A stretch of DNA of 64,000 nucleotides from Desulfovibrionaceae bacterium. Lineage in GTDB: Bacteria; Desulfobacterota; Desulfovibrionia; Desulfovibrionales; Desulfovibrionaceae. Positions 35,829-44,423 of this stretch are shown here, piece by piece. The stretch is taken from NCBI GenBank assembly GCA_009783025.1, contig WRHY01000001.1, positions 310,001 to 374,000 on the forward strand. Reading direction: 5' to 3'. How positions within the stretch are numbered: the first letter of the stretch is position 1; each line of letters begins with the position of its first letter. The notes under the pieces were generated by a model. The model saw only the letters and a program-made list of their open reading frames with translations. It did no database searches and was not told the DNA's origin. The translations under genes and the position numbers were made by a program.

Positions 35829-37388
35829 TTACAGGGTCAGGCCCATGCGGCCGTCCTTGAAAATACGCTCGTCCATCAACTTGAGATCCTTGGCAATCAG
35901 CGGCTTGAATTCCATTTTTGCCAAAATGTGTTTTTCAAGATCCACGCCGGGCGCGATCTCGATGAGCAGCAGCCCCTCGGAGGTCAACTGGAACACGGCC
36001 CGCTCGGAAATGAACAGGATGGGTTGCTTGGTCTCCATCGCATATTCGCCGCTGAAGGAGATCTGCTCCACAGCCTTCACAAACTTGATGCCGTCACCGT
36101 CACGGATAATATGCAGCTTGCCGTCCTTGATTTCGTATTCGCCTTTCCCGGCTGTGAAGGTGCCGCAGAAGCAGACCATGCGGGCATTTTGCGAAATGTT
36201 CACAAAACCGCCCGGTCCTACCACGCGGCCGCCGAATTTGGTGACGTTCACGTTGCCCTTGGGGTCGATTTCCGCGGCGCCCAGGCAGGACAGGTTTATG
36301 CCGCCGCCGTCATAGATGTCGAAGATGTCAGGGTGCTTGTACATGGCCACGGGATTGACCGAACCGCCGATGCCTATGGTGGGCAGGGGTACGCCGCCGA
36401 GAATTCCTGATTCGATGGACAGCGTGATTTTATCCGCGATGCCTTCTTCCGAGGCCACACCGGCCACAGCGTCGGGCACGCCGATGCCGAGATTGACCAG
36501 GGAGTTGGGCCGCAACTCAAACGCGGCGCGCCGTCCGATGATTTTGCGGGGCGTCAGGGGCTCGGGCTTGGACGAGGCGGTGGGGACGCGCAATTCGCCG
36601 GAACATTCCGGGCGGTACCCCGACCAGAGCCAGCACTGCACGTTGTTTTCCGGCTTGCCTTCCACAATGTAGTCCACCATGAAGCCGTGCACTTTGACTT
36701 CCTGCGCGGGAATAGAGTTGGCCTCGACAATTTTTTCCACCTGCGCGATGACGATGCCGCCGCTGTTTTTGGTGGCGGCCGCCATTTCCAGTTGATCCGC
36801 GTGGGCGGCTTCCTTGCTCAGCGACAGGTTGCCGTTTGTGTCGCCCAGGGATGCCTTGATGAAGCAGATGTCAATGGGGAACGTCTTGTAAAGCAGTTGT
36901 TCCTTGCCGCCCGCGACAACCAGTTCGACGATATCTCCCGGTATGGCGCGCGCGGCGTCGTTGAACTTGCAGCCTTCCACCCGCGGGTCGGCAAAGGTCT
37001 TCAGGCCCACATGGGTGAGCACGCCCACCTTGCGTCCGGCAATGGCGCGCAGCAGATGCGAGGTGACGCCCTGCGGCACCAGATAGGTGGCGATTTTGTT
37101 CGTAACGGTCAATTCGTTCAGCTTGGGTTCCAGGCCGATATGGGCGCAATACAGTTTCTTGAGCAGGCCCGCATGGCCGAGATGGTTGGCGCCCCGTTCC
37201 TTGCCATCGCCCACAGCGGCCGTATGGAACATGGTCAGATCGCGCGGGGATTGCGTTTCCATAAAGCGCTCCTTCAGAGCGATAAGCAGTTCCTCGGGAA
37301 CGCCGAATCCCACGAATCCCCCAATGCCGATCGTCATGCCGTCCTTCACCAGGGCGGCGGCTTCAGAGCCTGTGATGATTTTGCTCAT
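35829..37388 (-). CDS. Family I CoA-transferase (fused subunits)
   Basis: A 519-residue acetate/3-oxoacid CoA-transferase of the YdiF type with both halves fused. Half one starts SKIITGSEAAALVKDGMTIGIGGF. Half two has NLGIGVPDAVAG followed by LSIESGILGG, whose Glu is the expected thioester-forming residue. It would activate an organic acid by exchange with another acyl-CoA, without ATP. It lies 15 bases upstream of the acyl-CoA dehydrogenase gene and 32 bases behind the crotonase gene. Confidence 0.92.
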   Translation of the reverse strand: MSKIITGSEAAALVKDGMTIGIGGFVGFGVPEELLIALKERFMETQSPRDLTMFHTAAVGDGKERGANHLGHAGLLKKLYCAHIGLEPKLNELTVTNKIATYLVPQGVTSHLLRAIAGRKVGVLTHVGLKTFADPRVEGCKFNDAARAIPGDIVELVVAGGKEQLLYKTFPIDICFIKASLGDTNGNLSLSKEAAHADQLEMAAATKNSGGIVIAQVEKIVEANSIPAQEVKVHGFMVDYIVEGKPENNVQCWLWSGYRPECSGELRVPTASSKPEPLTPRKIIGRRAAFELRPNSLVNLGIGVPDAVAGVASEEGIADKITLSIESGILGGVPLPTIGIGGSVNPVAMYKHPDIFDIYDGGGINLSCLGAAEIDPKGNVNVTKFGGRVVGPGGFVNISQNARMVCFCGTFTAGKGEYEIKDGKLHIIRDGDGIKFVKAVEQISFSGEYAMETKQPILFISERAVFQLTSEGLLLIEIAPGVDLEKHILAKMEFKPLIAKDLKLMDERIFKDGRMGLTL

Positions 37389-37420
37389 AGCTGTCTCCTT
37401 GTCATGCGTTTCAATAAAAA

Positions 37421-38203
37421 TTAGCGGTCAACAAAGTTTGCCGGGCGTTTTTCCAGGAAAGCCCGGCAGCCTTCCTTTTGATCTTCCGTGGCAAAACACA
37501 ACGAGATAAGGTCCTTTTCCAGTTCAAGGGCCTTGTAAATATCGGTATCCACTCCCCTGTTGATGGCGGTCTTCGCGTAGGCCAGGGCGACTCCGGATTT
37601 CTCGGCGATCAGCTTCATCATCTTCAATGCTTCGGGCATAAGCTCGTCCGGAGGAAGCATCTTGTTAACCAGACCCAGGCGCAAAGCTTCTTCCGCCGGC
37701 ATCATGCGGCCGGTATAAATCAGTTCCTTGGCAAGCCCCTGTCCGACAAAGCGTGTCAGCCGCTGTGAGCCGCCGAATCCCGGTATCAGGCCCAGGTTGA
37801 TCTCGGGCTGGCCGAACACGGCCTTTTCCGAGGCCAGCCGGATGTCGCAAGCCATGGCAAGCTCACAGCCTCCGCCCAGGGCATAGCCGTTGACCGCGGC
37901 GATAAAGGGCTTTTCCATAAGTTCAATGCGGTTGAACGTTTCCTGCGCATAGCCCATGTAGATTCTGGCCTGACGGCTGTTGTAGTCGGCCATCTGCGAG
38001 ATATCCGCACCGGCCACAAACGCTTTGCCCGCCCCTGTAATGACGGCGCCCTTTATGGCGTCGCTGTCTTTAATAATGGTCAGGGCCTCATTCAGTTCTT
38101 TCAGGGTGTCGTTGTTCAGGGCATTCATCGCGGAGGGGCGATTCATGGTGATTGTCGCGATACGCTCATGCGTTTCGAACACAAGATTAGAGAAGGTGTG
38201 CAT
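37421..38203 (-). CDS. Enoyl-CoA hydratase (crotonase)
   Basis: A 260-residue crotonase-fold enzyme, first gene of the operon. The oxyanion-hole segment GKAFVAGADISQM and both catalytic glutamates are present: Glu114 in GGGCELAM and Glu134 in FGQPEINLG. It is thus likely a true hydratase making (S)-3-hydroxyacyl-CoA. The start at 38203 (MHTFSNLVFE) is set by aaggagag upstream. A sigma-54 type promoter candidate lies about 80 bases upstream. Confidence 0.92.
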   Translation of the reverse strand: MHTFSNLVFETHERIATITMNRPSAMNALNNDTLKELNEALTIIKDSDAIKGAVITGAGKAFVAGADISQMADYNSRQARIYMGYAQETFNRIELMEKPFIAAVNGYALGGGCELAMACDIRLASEKAVFGQPEINLGLIPGFGGSQRLTRFVGQGLAKELIYTGRMMPAEEALRLGLVNKMLPPDELMPEALKMMKLIAEKSGVALAYAKTAINRGVDTDIYKALELEKDLISLCFATEDQKEGCRAFLEKRPANFVDR

Positions 38204-38279
38204 GTGAACTCTCCTTTTCATTTTTTTGCTTGCTCTTGTTGTCGCAGCGAATTCAAAAAGCAATACAACTGGCAGCAAA

Positions 38280-38295
38280 AGCAATAAGCATACCG
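38280..38295 (-). promoter_or_regulatory. Sigma-54 type promoter of the crotonase operon
   Basis: On the minus strand CGGTATGCTTATTGCT has the invariant GG and GC separated by 10 bases and a perfect TTGCT at -12; the -24 box (GGTATG against GGCACG) is weaker. It would start transcription about 65-70 bases ahead of the crotonase ATG. Confidence 0.5.
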
Positions 38296-38442
38296 AATCC
38301 GGATTATCCGGGATAAATGTAGTGTAATTATCTGTATGGTAATGAAAAAATAATTATAACAAGCGTTATTCGCATGAAAAAAAGCTCTTCTTGACTGACA
38401 TGTAGTGAAATGCTGATATGTAGAGTCGTCAATACATATAGC

Positions 38443-38691
38443 GAAAGAGCGACATAGGTATTATATTGGTATATTATCTACTTATACATTGAGTGTTGTA
38501 GCGGCCAGGTGAAGAATCGGCAAAAACTGACGACAGGCTGCATGAGGGAAAGAATGAAAAAAAGCGACAACAGGTGTGTCGCTTACGACAGCAGGAACAC
38601 GCTGCGCCTCAATTGTGAATATTTTCTCGCTCATTTGTTGAAATGCACAACATGTCGTGCCGCGACAGTGGCTCCGGACGACACTTTGTCA
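38443..38691. promoter_or_regulatory. Cluster of CGACA/TGTCG half-sites (putative activator sites)
   Basis: The 703-base divergent spacer (38204-38906) holds no convincing gene. It does contain repeated CGACA/TGTCG words. AAGCGACA-N7-TGTCGCTT at 38562-38584 is a perfect 8-base inverted repeat; TGTCG-N5-CGACA is at 38653-38667 and CGACA-ctt-TGTCA at 38679-38691. Single words occur near 38446, 38530 and 38586. The position 110-250 bases upstream of the + promoter suits enhancer sites for the Fis-type activator encoded at 42729. A very A+T-rich stretch (38728-38765) could aid bending. Confidence 0.5.
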
Positions 38692-38794
38692 GCTCTTAAA
38701 AGGGAGATTTTTTGTAGCTTCTTTTGCTAGTAATAAATTTATTTTTTAATGATTTTAAATTGTTGTTGCATTTTTTCCAGACAGCTCTTTTTCG

Positions 38795-38810
38795 TGGCGC
38801 GTTTGTTGCT
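38795..38810 (+). promoter_or_regulatory. Sigma-54 type promoter of the etf/fix operon
   Basis: TGGCGCGTTTGTTGCT differs at one defined position from the consensus TGGCACG-N4-TTGCW and has GG and GC exactly 10 bases apart. Transcription would start about 85 bases before the etfB ATG (38907). Confidence 0.72.
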
Positions 38811-38906
38811 ATGGAGGCGCGTATCCTTCGCGATTGTCTGTCGAGCAACACTGCCTTCCATCATGCAAGGCATCCCCTGCACCATCATTCATAGTTAGAG
38901 GTATCC

Positions 38907-39692
38907 ATGAAAAAAATCGCTGTTTGTTACAAGTGGGTTCTTTCCGACGCCGATATCCGCGTGAACGAAAAAACCTCTGAACTGGATCTGTCCAGGTGCA
39001 AGCCCCAGGTGAATGAGTACGACCTCAACGGCCTGCAAGCCGGGGTAAAACTCAAGGAAGAAGCCGGGGCCACGGAACTGGTGGGCCTCACCTGCGGCGC
39101 GGCTGTTGAAGCGTCGGTCAGGGATGCGCTCTCCCGCGGCCCGGACGCGGTGTATTATCTCGAAGATCCTGTCATGGCGCAGGCGGACAGCAGCACAACC
39201 TCCAAGGTACTGGCGGGCATGATCAAGGCTGTGGGTGATGTGGATGTGGTTATTTGTTCCGAAGGCTCTTCTGATGAATACGCCCAGCAGACAGGCCCGC
39301 GTCTGGCCGCCTTGCTGGGCTATGCTTCGGTAAGCTGCGTTTCCGGAATTTCCGTGCAAAACGGCGCCCTTGAGCTTGAACGCAAGATGGAGGAAGGCTT
39401 TGAAGTGGTCAGGGCCATGCCTCCGCTGGTGATTACGGTGACGCCCGATGTGGGCGACGCCCCCATCCCCAGCGTCAAACAGATTCTCGGGGCCAAGAAA
39501 AAACCTGCCAATGCTCTGCGCCTGGCGGACATGAACCTCTCCGCCGAAACCATAAGCCCGCTGCTCAAAACCGTGTCTATTCTGGCTCCCAAGACGAGCC
39601 GCAAGGCCCTGTGCCTGAACTCTGAAGGCGTCAGCATGGAACAGGCCGTCACGGCTCTGGTGAAGCATTTGAATGCGGACGGCCTGCTCTAG
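38907..39692 (+). CDS. fixA: Electron transfer flavoprotein, beta subunit (EtfB/FixA)
   Basis: A 261-residue adenine-nucleotide alpha-hydrolase-fold subunit. The start MKKIAVCYKWVLSDADIRV and the ADSSTTSKVLAG and CSEGSSDEYAQQTGPRLAALLG segments are typical. It pairs with EtfA to carry electrons between the acyl-CoA dehydrogenase and the FixC quinone oxidoreductase. The stop codon TAG (39690-39692) overlaps the first bases of repeat A. Whether it bifurcates electrons cannot be told here. Confidence 0.92.
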   Translation: MKKIAVCYKWVLSDADIRVNEKTSELDLSRCKPQVNEYDLNGLQAGVKLKEEAGATELVGLTCGAAVEASVRDALSRGPDAVYYLEDPVMAQADSSTTSKVLAGMIKAVGDVDVVICSEGSSDEYAQQTGPRLAALLGYASVSCVSGISVQNGALELERKMEEGFEVVRAMPPLVITVTPDVGDAPIPSVKQILGAKKKPANALRLADMNLSAETISPLLKTVSILAPKTSRKALCLNSEGVSMEQAVTALVKHLNADGLL

Positions 39693-39837
39693 GCTATGCT
39701 GTCAAATGGCCCTTTTGCCCTCCGGCTGCGTCAGATATCGCCCGCTATTTCGGTCGAATACCATAAGAGTATACTCCCTTATAGCAGGCTCATCTTCCTT
39801 GCCGGAGAACAAAACTGCCTATTTGTCAGCACAGCCT
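39691..39837. repeat. Palindromic repeat family A, copy 2
   Basis: A 147-bp element with the same ends as the copy at 89-234 and the core ATAC-CATAAGA-GTAT at 39758-39772. It lies between etfB and etfA inside the operon, and its leading AG completes the etfB stop codon. Confidence 0.88.
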
Positions 39838-39895
39838 GTAGAGCGCCCTGCCGGGCAAGTTTTTATAAACACACGCACGACTGGAGGAAAATATA

Positions 39896-40819
39896 ATGGC
39901 TAATATTTGGATAGTGGCTGAAACGTCTTCTTGGGCTGCCGTGTTGATAAGCGCCGCCAAAAGCATCAACGCCGGAGCTCGGATAACTGCCTTTGTGAAA
40001 GGTGACGAGGCCGCGGCCAAAGAAGCGGCCGCCTACGGAGTTGCCGCATTCGCCATGCCCCAAGCCCCGGAACGCCTGTGGGAAGACTACGCCGCGCCCT
40101 TGGCTCAGAGAGCCGCTGCCGAAGTTCCGGCCTTCATACTGGTGAGCGCTTCCCGCCGGGGCCGGGATCTGGCCGCCCGTGTAGCCGCCCTGATTGACGC
40201 GCCCTTATTCAGCAACGGCAAAAACATCAGGCTGGAAGACGGAGAAGTGAAAGGCGAGACCGGCGTTTACGGCGGCATGGCCGTGAAGACGGCCGTTACC
40301 GGCGCAAAAACCGTACTGGTCACCGTGGGAGCCAAAGATTATGAACCGGCCCCCAACGGTGCGGCCGTGGGCGAGGTGGGCACGCTGGAACCTGCCGACT
40401 CCGGGGTCAGGGTGCTCGACCGCAAGCCTCGTCCGGTGCAAAGCGTTAACCTTGGCGAAGCCGCCACTGTGGTGTGCTTCGGACGGGGAGTGACTGAAGA
40501 GGCCGATATTTCTTATGCGCGTGATCTGGCGGCCGCCCTAGGCGGAGAGCTTGCCTGTTCCCGCCCCATTGCCGAATTTTTTAAATGGCTGCCCGAGGAA
40601 TGCTATATCGGCATTTCAGGCCAGGTGATCAAACCCAACCTGCATGTGGCCGTGGGCGTTTCCGGTCAGGCGCAGCACTACTACGGCGTGCGCGATGCAA
40701 AAACCATCGTCAGTATCAACAAGGACGCCGAAAGCCCCATGAACCAGAATGCCGATTATTATATCGTGGGCGACTTCAAAGAAGTTATCCCGGTCCTTCT
40801 CAAGGCATTAACGAATTGA
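39896..40819 (+). CDS. fixB: Electron transfer flavoprotein, alpha subunit (EtfA/FixB)
   Basis: A 307-residue FAD-binding subunit. The C-terminal FAD domain is clear: VAVGVSGQAQHYYGVRDAKT, then ISINKDAESPMNQNADY. No ferredoxin domain is fused to it. A strong ggagg lies 9 bases before the ATG, just behind repeat A. Gene order etfB-etfA-fixC-fixX is the same as in fixABCX of nitrogen fixers and of the carnitine system of enterobacteria. Confidence 0.93.
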   Translation: MANIWIVAETSSWAAVLISAAKSINAGARITAFVKGDEAAAKEAAAYGVAAFAMPQAPERLWEDYAAPLAQRAAAEVPAFILVSASRRGRDLAARVAALIDAPLFSNGKNIRLEDGEVKGETGVYGGMAVKTAVTGAKTVLVTVGAKDYEPAPNGAAVGEVGTLEPADSGVRVLDRKPRPVQSVNLGEAATVVCFGRGVTEEADISYARDLAAALGGELACSRPIAEFFKWLPEECYIGISGQVIKPNLHVAVGVSGQAQHYYGVRDAKTIVSINKDAESPMNQNADYYIVGDFKEVIPVLLKALTN

Positions 40820-40824
40820 GTGGG

Positions 40825-40949
40825 GTAGCGCCTGAGTTTGGCGTGATACTTCGTCAGGCCTCATTTTTTGCTCCGGTCGAGTACCATAAGAGTACACTCC
40901 CTCCGCAAAAAACTCGCCTTCCTCGTCTGACGCCAAACTGAGGCACTAC
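40825..40949. repeat. Palindromic repeat family B, copy 4 (short form)
   Basis: A 125-bp element lacking the long right half. Ends are GTAGCGCCTGAGTTTG and CAAACTGAGGCACTAC, with the core GTAC-CATAAGA-GTAC at 40881-40895. It lies between etfA and fixC, six bases behind the etfA stop. Confidence 0.87.
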
Positions 40950-41022
40950 TCAAGGCAACCCTTTGGAGTACAGGCCATAACACCGCGTCAGGCGCGGCAA
41001 TGTAAAGCAAAGGAGAACAGAT

Positions 41023-42309
41023 ATGGCGGATTATGATGCCATAGTTGTAGGCGCGGGTCTTTCCGGCGGCACGGCTGCCTATTGCATGGCAAAAGCGGGC
41101 CTGAGCGTCCTCATGGTGGAGCGCGGTGATACGCCCGGCGCCAAGAACATGACCGGCGGCCGCCTTTATGGGCACAGTCTGGAAAAAATCATTCCGGGTT
41201 TCGCCGCCGAAGCCCCGGTGGAACGCAAGGTGACGCGCGAGCGGATTTCCATGATGACGGGGGACAGTTGCTTCAGCATGGATTTCGCTACCGACAGGTG
41301 GAATGATCCGTCCTGCGCTTCCTACACCGTGCTACGTTCGGAGTTTGACGCCTGGCTGGCGGGCAAGGCCGAGGAAGCGGGCTGCGATGTGGTCTGCCCG
41401 GCGGTCGTGGACGCGCTGCTTACGGATGCGAACGGCAAAATCACCGGCATCATCGCCGGCGAAGATGAGCTCACTTCCGATGTGGTGCTCCTGGCGGAAG
41501 GCGTTAACGGACTCCTGGCGCAAAAAATCGGACTGAAAAAAGAATTGAGTCCGCACCAGGTTGCTGTGGGAGTCAAGGAAATCATCGAACTCCCTTCCGG
41601 CGTGATCAATGATCGCTTCAACCTGAATGAAGGCGAAGGCATGGCTCAACTTTTTGCCGGGTCCTTGTCCAACAATCAGGTGGGCGGCGGTTTTTTATAC
41701 ACCAATAAGGAAAGTCTCAGCGTCGGCATGGTCATGACAGTAGCGGGCATGGCCGCTTCCGATGCCCGCCTGCCGGATCTGATGGAAAACTTTCTGCAAA
41801 GCAGCCCGTTGAAGCCTCTGCTGGCAGGCGGCAAGCTCGCCGAATATTCGGCCCATCTGGTGCCCGAGGGCGGGGGCAATATGACGCCGGTCCTGAGCCG
41901 CGACAACGTGCTCGTCCTGGGGGACGCCGCTGGCTTTTGCCTGAATCTCGGGTTCACCGTGCGCGGCATGGACTATGCCATTGCTTCCGGGCAATTGGCG
42001 GCGGAAACAGTGATTGAAGCCAAGCACAAAGGCGACTTTTCCAATGCGACGCTTTCCGGCTACGTCACCCGCCTGGAAAACAGCTTTGTGTTGCAGGACT
42101 TGAAGACGCACCGGCATGCGCCTGATTTTGTGGAACATACCCCGCTGCTTTTCAACAAGTACCCCGAGATGGTGGCCGGTATTCTCACTGATATGTACAA
42201 AGTGCAAGGCCCCGCCCGGCTGATGCGCGGAAAAATCCTGCCCCATGTGCGGGAGGCGGGCCTGTTCAATCTCCTGAAAGATGCATTCAGAGCCATGAGG
42301 GCAATATAA
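41023..42309 (+). CDS. fixC: FixC-like Etf:quinone oxidoreductase
   Basis: A 428-residue FAD flavoprotein of the FixC/Etf-QO group. The dinucleotide fold YDAIVVGAGLSGGTAAYCMA starts at residue 3. GDAAGFCLNLGFTVRGMDYAI and the LMRGKILPHVREAGLFNLLKDA tail are typical. It would pass electrons from Etf to menaquinone at the membrane, helped by FixX. It overlaps fixX by one base. Confidence 0.93.
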   Translation: MADYDAIVVGAGLSGGTAAYCMAKAGLSVLMVERGDTPGAKNMTGGRLYGHSLEKIIPGFAAEAPVERKVTRERISMMTGDSCFSMDFATDRWNDPSCASYTVLRSEFDAWLAGKAEEAGCDVVCPAVVDALLTDANGKITGIIAGEDELTSDVVLLAEGVNGLLAQKIGLKKELSPHQVAVGVKEIIELPSGVINDRFNLNEGEGMAQLFAGSLSNNQVGGGFLYTNKESLSVGMVMTVAGMAASDARLPDLMENFLQSSPLKPLLAGGKLAEYSAHLVPEGGGNMTPVLSRDNVLVLGDAAGFCLNLGFTVRGMDYAIASGQLAAETVIEAKHKGDFSNATLSGYVTRLENSFVLQDLKTHRHAPDFVEHTPLLFNKYPEMVAGILTDMYKVQGPARLMRGKILPHVREAGLFNLLKDAFRAMRAI

Positions 42310-42590
42310 TGGACGTTGCGCAAAAACTCTCGGTTGATAAATTTGTGGTGAACGAAGGCAACCCCCATATCGTCATTCACCTTGAACGATTGGATGAGGC
42401 TGCCCGGCATGCGCTGACCGTGGTGTGTCCGGCCGGACTCTATACTCTGGATGAAAAGGGGCGCATGGCTTTTGAGGTGGCCGGATGCCTGGAGTGCGGC
42501 ACCTGCCGCGTGGCCGTGGGCCATGTGCCCGGCCTCATGGAGTGGAGCCATCCCAAGCCCTCTTTCGGTGTGCAGTTTCGCTTCGGCTGA
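42309..42590 (+). CDS. fixX: FixX ferredoxin-like protein
   Basis: A 93-residue ferredoxin-like partner of FixC. Cysteines are in VVCPAGLY and CLECGTCRVA, enough for one [4Fe-4S] cluster, as in the C-terminal domain of eukaryotic Etf-QO. The length matches FixX (about 95). Its start overlaps the fixC stop, so the two are translated together. It is the last structural gene of the operon. Confidence 0.93.
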   Translation: MDVAQKLSVDKFVVNEGNPHIVIHLERLDEAARHALTVVCPAGLYTLDEKGRMAFEVAGCLECGTCRVAVGHVPGLMEWSHPKPSFGVQFRFG

Positions 42591-42623
42591 GAGAGTGATA
42601 TATTGTAACGGTCTATAACAGGC

Positions 42624-42695
42624 TGTCATGTTTGCGTTGCGGACATGACACATGCTCCTTGAAAATATCTTGAACCTACGGCAAAATGCATTTTG
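42624..42695. promoter_or_regulatory. Two palindromes ahead of the sigma-54 activator gene
   Basis: TGTCATGT-N11-ACATGACA (42624-42650) has perfect 8-base arms, and CAAAATGCATTTTG (42682-42695) is a perfect 14-base palindrome. Both lie in the 138-base gap between fixX and the regulator gene. The first could be a terminator without T-run or an autoregulatory site; the two possibilities are not separable by eye. Confidence 0.4.
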
Positions 42696-42728
42696 TCAGT
42701 AATGGGCTCTCTTGATGAGGAGTACGCT

Positions 42729-44189
42729 ATGGAATCTATAGGTGATATTATAGCTGAAAATGAGTATCTTAAAGAAAAACTCGCTGTTTTAGAGCGAAGA
42801 GTTGGCGCATTTGAAGTGATTCTTGATACGGTTCCCGAGGGATACATCCTTGTGGGGTCCGATGAAACAATTCTTTATATCAACACCGCTTACTGCAATT
42901 ATTTTGGCGTGAAGCGGGAGGACATTCTCGGAAAGTCCATATACGAGCTTATCCCCAATACAAAGCTTGTGGAAATAATGGAGAAGAAGCTCACGGAAGT
43001 AGACGCGCTGCATGTGTTCCCCAAAGGCCTCACCGCCAGCGGGGAACGCAACGTGGCCGTCACCAGAATGGCCATTACGGATGAAAACGGCGCGGTTTTC
43101 GCTGCCGCGGCGCTGATCAAGTTTTCCCGCTACACGGCAAGGCTGGTGCAGGTGCTGCTCGAGAAAGAAGAAGAACTGGACTACTACCGCAAGGAGCTTG
43201 CCCAGTACGACGAGCCGCTCTGGTCTTTTGACAACATGCCCTCAATCAATGCGGCCTTTCATGAGACCAAAGCCCTGGCGCAACGTTTTGCCCAGAACGA
43301 TCTCTCCATCCTGCTGCAGGGAGAAACCGGCACGGGCAAGGAGGTTTTTGCCAAGGCCATTCACCATGCCAGCAGCCGGAAGGCCTTTCCTTTTGTTGCC
43401 GTCAATTGTGCGGCTATCCCGCTGGAGCTTCTGGAGTCGGAACTTTTCGGCTATGAAGAAGGAGCATTTACGGGAGGGCGGCGCAAGGGCAAGCGCGGCA
43501 AACTGGAGATGGCTGACAAGGGAACGCTGTTTCTGGACGAAATAGGGGATATGCCGCTGTCCATACAGCCAAAGCTGCTGCGGGTGCTGGAGGACAATAT
43601 GCTTGAAAAGCTGGGCGGAGAAAAATCCGTCCGGGTTGACGTGCGCCTTGTGGCCGCGACCCATCAAAACCTGGAGGAAAAGGTAAAAAAGAAGGAGTTT
43701 CGTGAAGACCTCTACTACCGGCTCAATACCCTGCCGGTCTATATCCCCCCCCTGCGCGAGCGCAGAGAGGATATTCCTCAACTGGCGTATACGTTTTTGG
43801 GAGAACTGAACGAACGCTATGAACCGAGGCGCGAGATTTCGGCGGAAACGCTCACATACTTGCAGCAGTATTCCTGGCCCGGAAATATTCGCGAGCTTAA
43901 AAACGTCATAGGATACGCATTTATGACGGCCGGGGATACGCTGATCACCCTGAAGCACCTTCCAAGCCATATACATGAGAGCATAAAAAGGGAGAAAGTT
44001 TCAGGAGAAGCCCTCAAAGAGCTTCTCCCAAAACAGGAAAGCGACATCATTATATCCGCGCTCCGAAAATATAACTGCAATTGCAGCAAGGCGGCGGAGT
44101 CACTGGGTATTCACCGGGCAACATTATACAGCAAGATACTAAAGTATAACATCAACCTTCCGGAGTTGCGTTCCTCGGAAAACGCTTAG
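42729..44189 (+). CDS. Sigma-54-dependent activator (PAS-AAA+-Fis)
   Basis: A 486-residue enhancer-binding protein. An N-terminal coiled start and PAS domain (about residues 25-120, [16 protein letters not shown]) precede the AAA+ domain (about 155-400) with Walker A GETGTGKE and Walker [10 protein letters not shown] Fis-type helix-turn-helix ends the protein ([19 protein letters not shown]). The sigma-54-contact loop reads GAFTGG rather than GAFTGA. The ATG at 42729 has gaggag 6 bases upstream. It probably activates both divergent operons, whose promoters have -24/-12 elements, in response to an intracellular ligand sensed by PAS. Confidence 0.9.
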   Translation: MESIGDIIAENEYLKEKLAVLERRVGAFEVILDTVPEGYILVGSDETILYINTAYCNYFGVKREDILGKSIYELIPNTKLVEIMEKKLTEVDALHVFPKGLTASGERNVAVTRMAITDENGAVFAAAALIKFSRYTARLVQVLLEKEEELDYYRKELAQYDEPLWSFDNMPSINAAFHETKALAQRFAQNDLSILLQGETGTGKEVFAKAIHHASSRKAFPFVAVNCAAIPLELLESELFGYEEGAFTGGRRKGKRGKLEMADKGTLFLDEIGDMPLSIQPKLLRVLEDNMLEKLGGEKSVRVDVRLVAATHQNLEEKVKKKEFREDLYYRLNTLPVYIPPLRERREDIPQLAYTFLGELNERYEPRREISAETLTYLQQYSWPGNIRELKNVIGYAFMTAGDTLITLKHLPSHIHESIKREKVSGEALKELLPKQESDIIISALRKYNCNCSKAAESLGIHRATLYSKILKYNINLPELRSSENA

Positions 44190-44200
44190 GAATTATATTT

Positions 44201-44417
44201 TTTGGAGGGACGCGAACCAGTGGCGCAAAGGTTATCAACAGCGATACCCCCGATGGGATGAACGTGAGCCTTAGCACTACTGTCCGCACCTCCAAACCAC
44301 CCTGCAAGGGGGCGTGGCCCCCTTGACCCGCAATTTCCGGAAAACGGCAGAGCCGTTTTCCGGGTATGGGGGTGCAGGGGACTCAGTCCCCTGCCGGGGT
44401 TTGGGGCGGAGCCCCAA
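44201..44417. repeat. Hairpin-chain repeat family D, copy 4 (with enlarged end loop)
   Basis: Stems with 3-nt loops: GGGGGC-gtg-GCCCCC (about 44310-44324), GGAAAACGGC-aga-GCCGTTTTCC (about 44339-44361), GCAGGGGAC-tca-GTCCCCTGC (about 44374-44394) and TTGGGGC-gga-GCCCCAA (44401-44417). The leading TTTGGAGG arm (from 44201) and its partner CCTCCAAA (about 44290) are separated by some 80 unrelated bases instead of three. Confidence 0.8.
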
Positions 44418-44423
44418 TACCGA

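Noticed and set aside
38509..38730. Possible 73-residue protein in the divergent sigma-54 spacer
   Set aside because: No ribosome-binding site, no family resemblance, and it overlaps the cluster of inverted half-sites that better explains the sequence.
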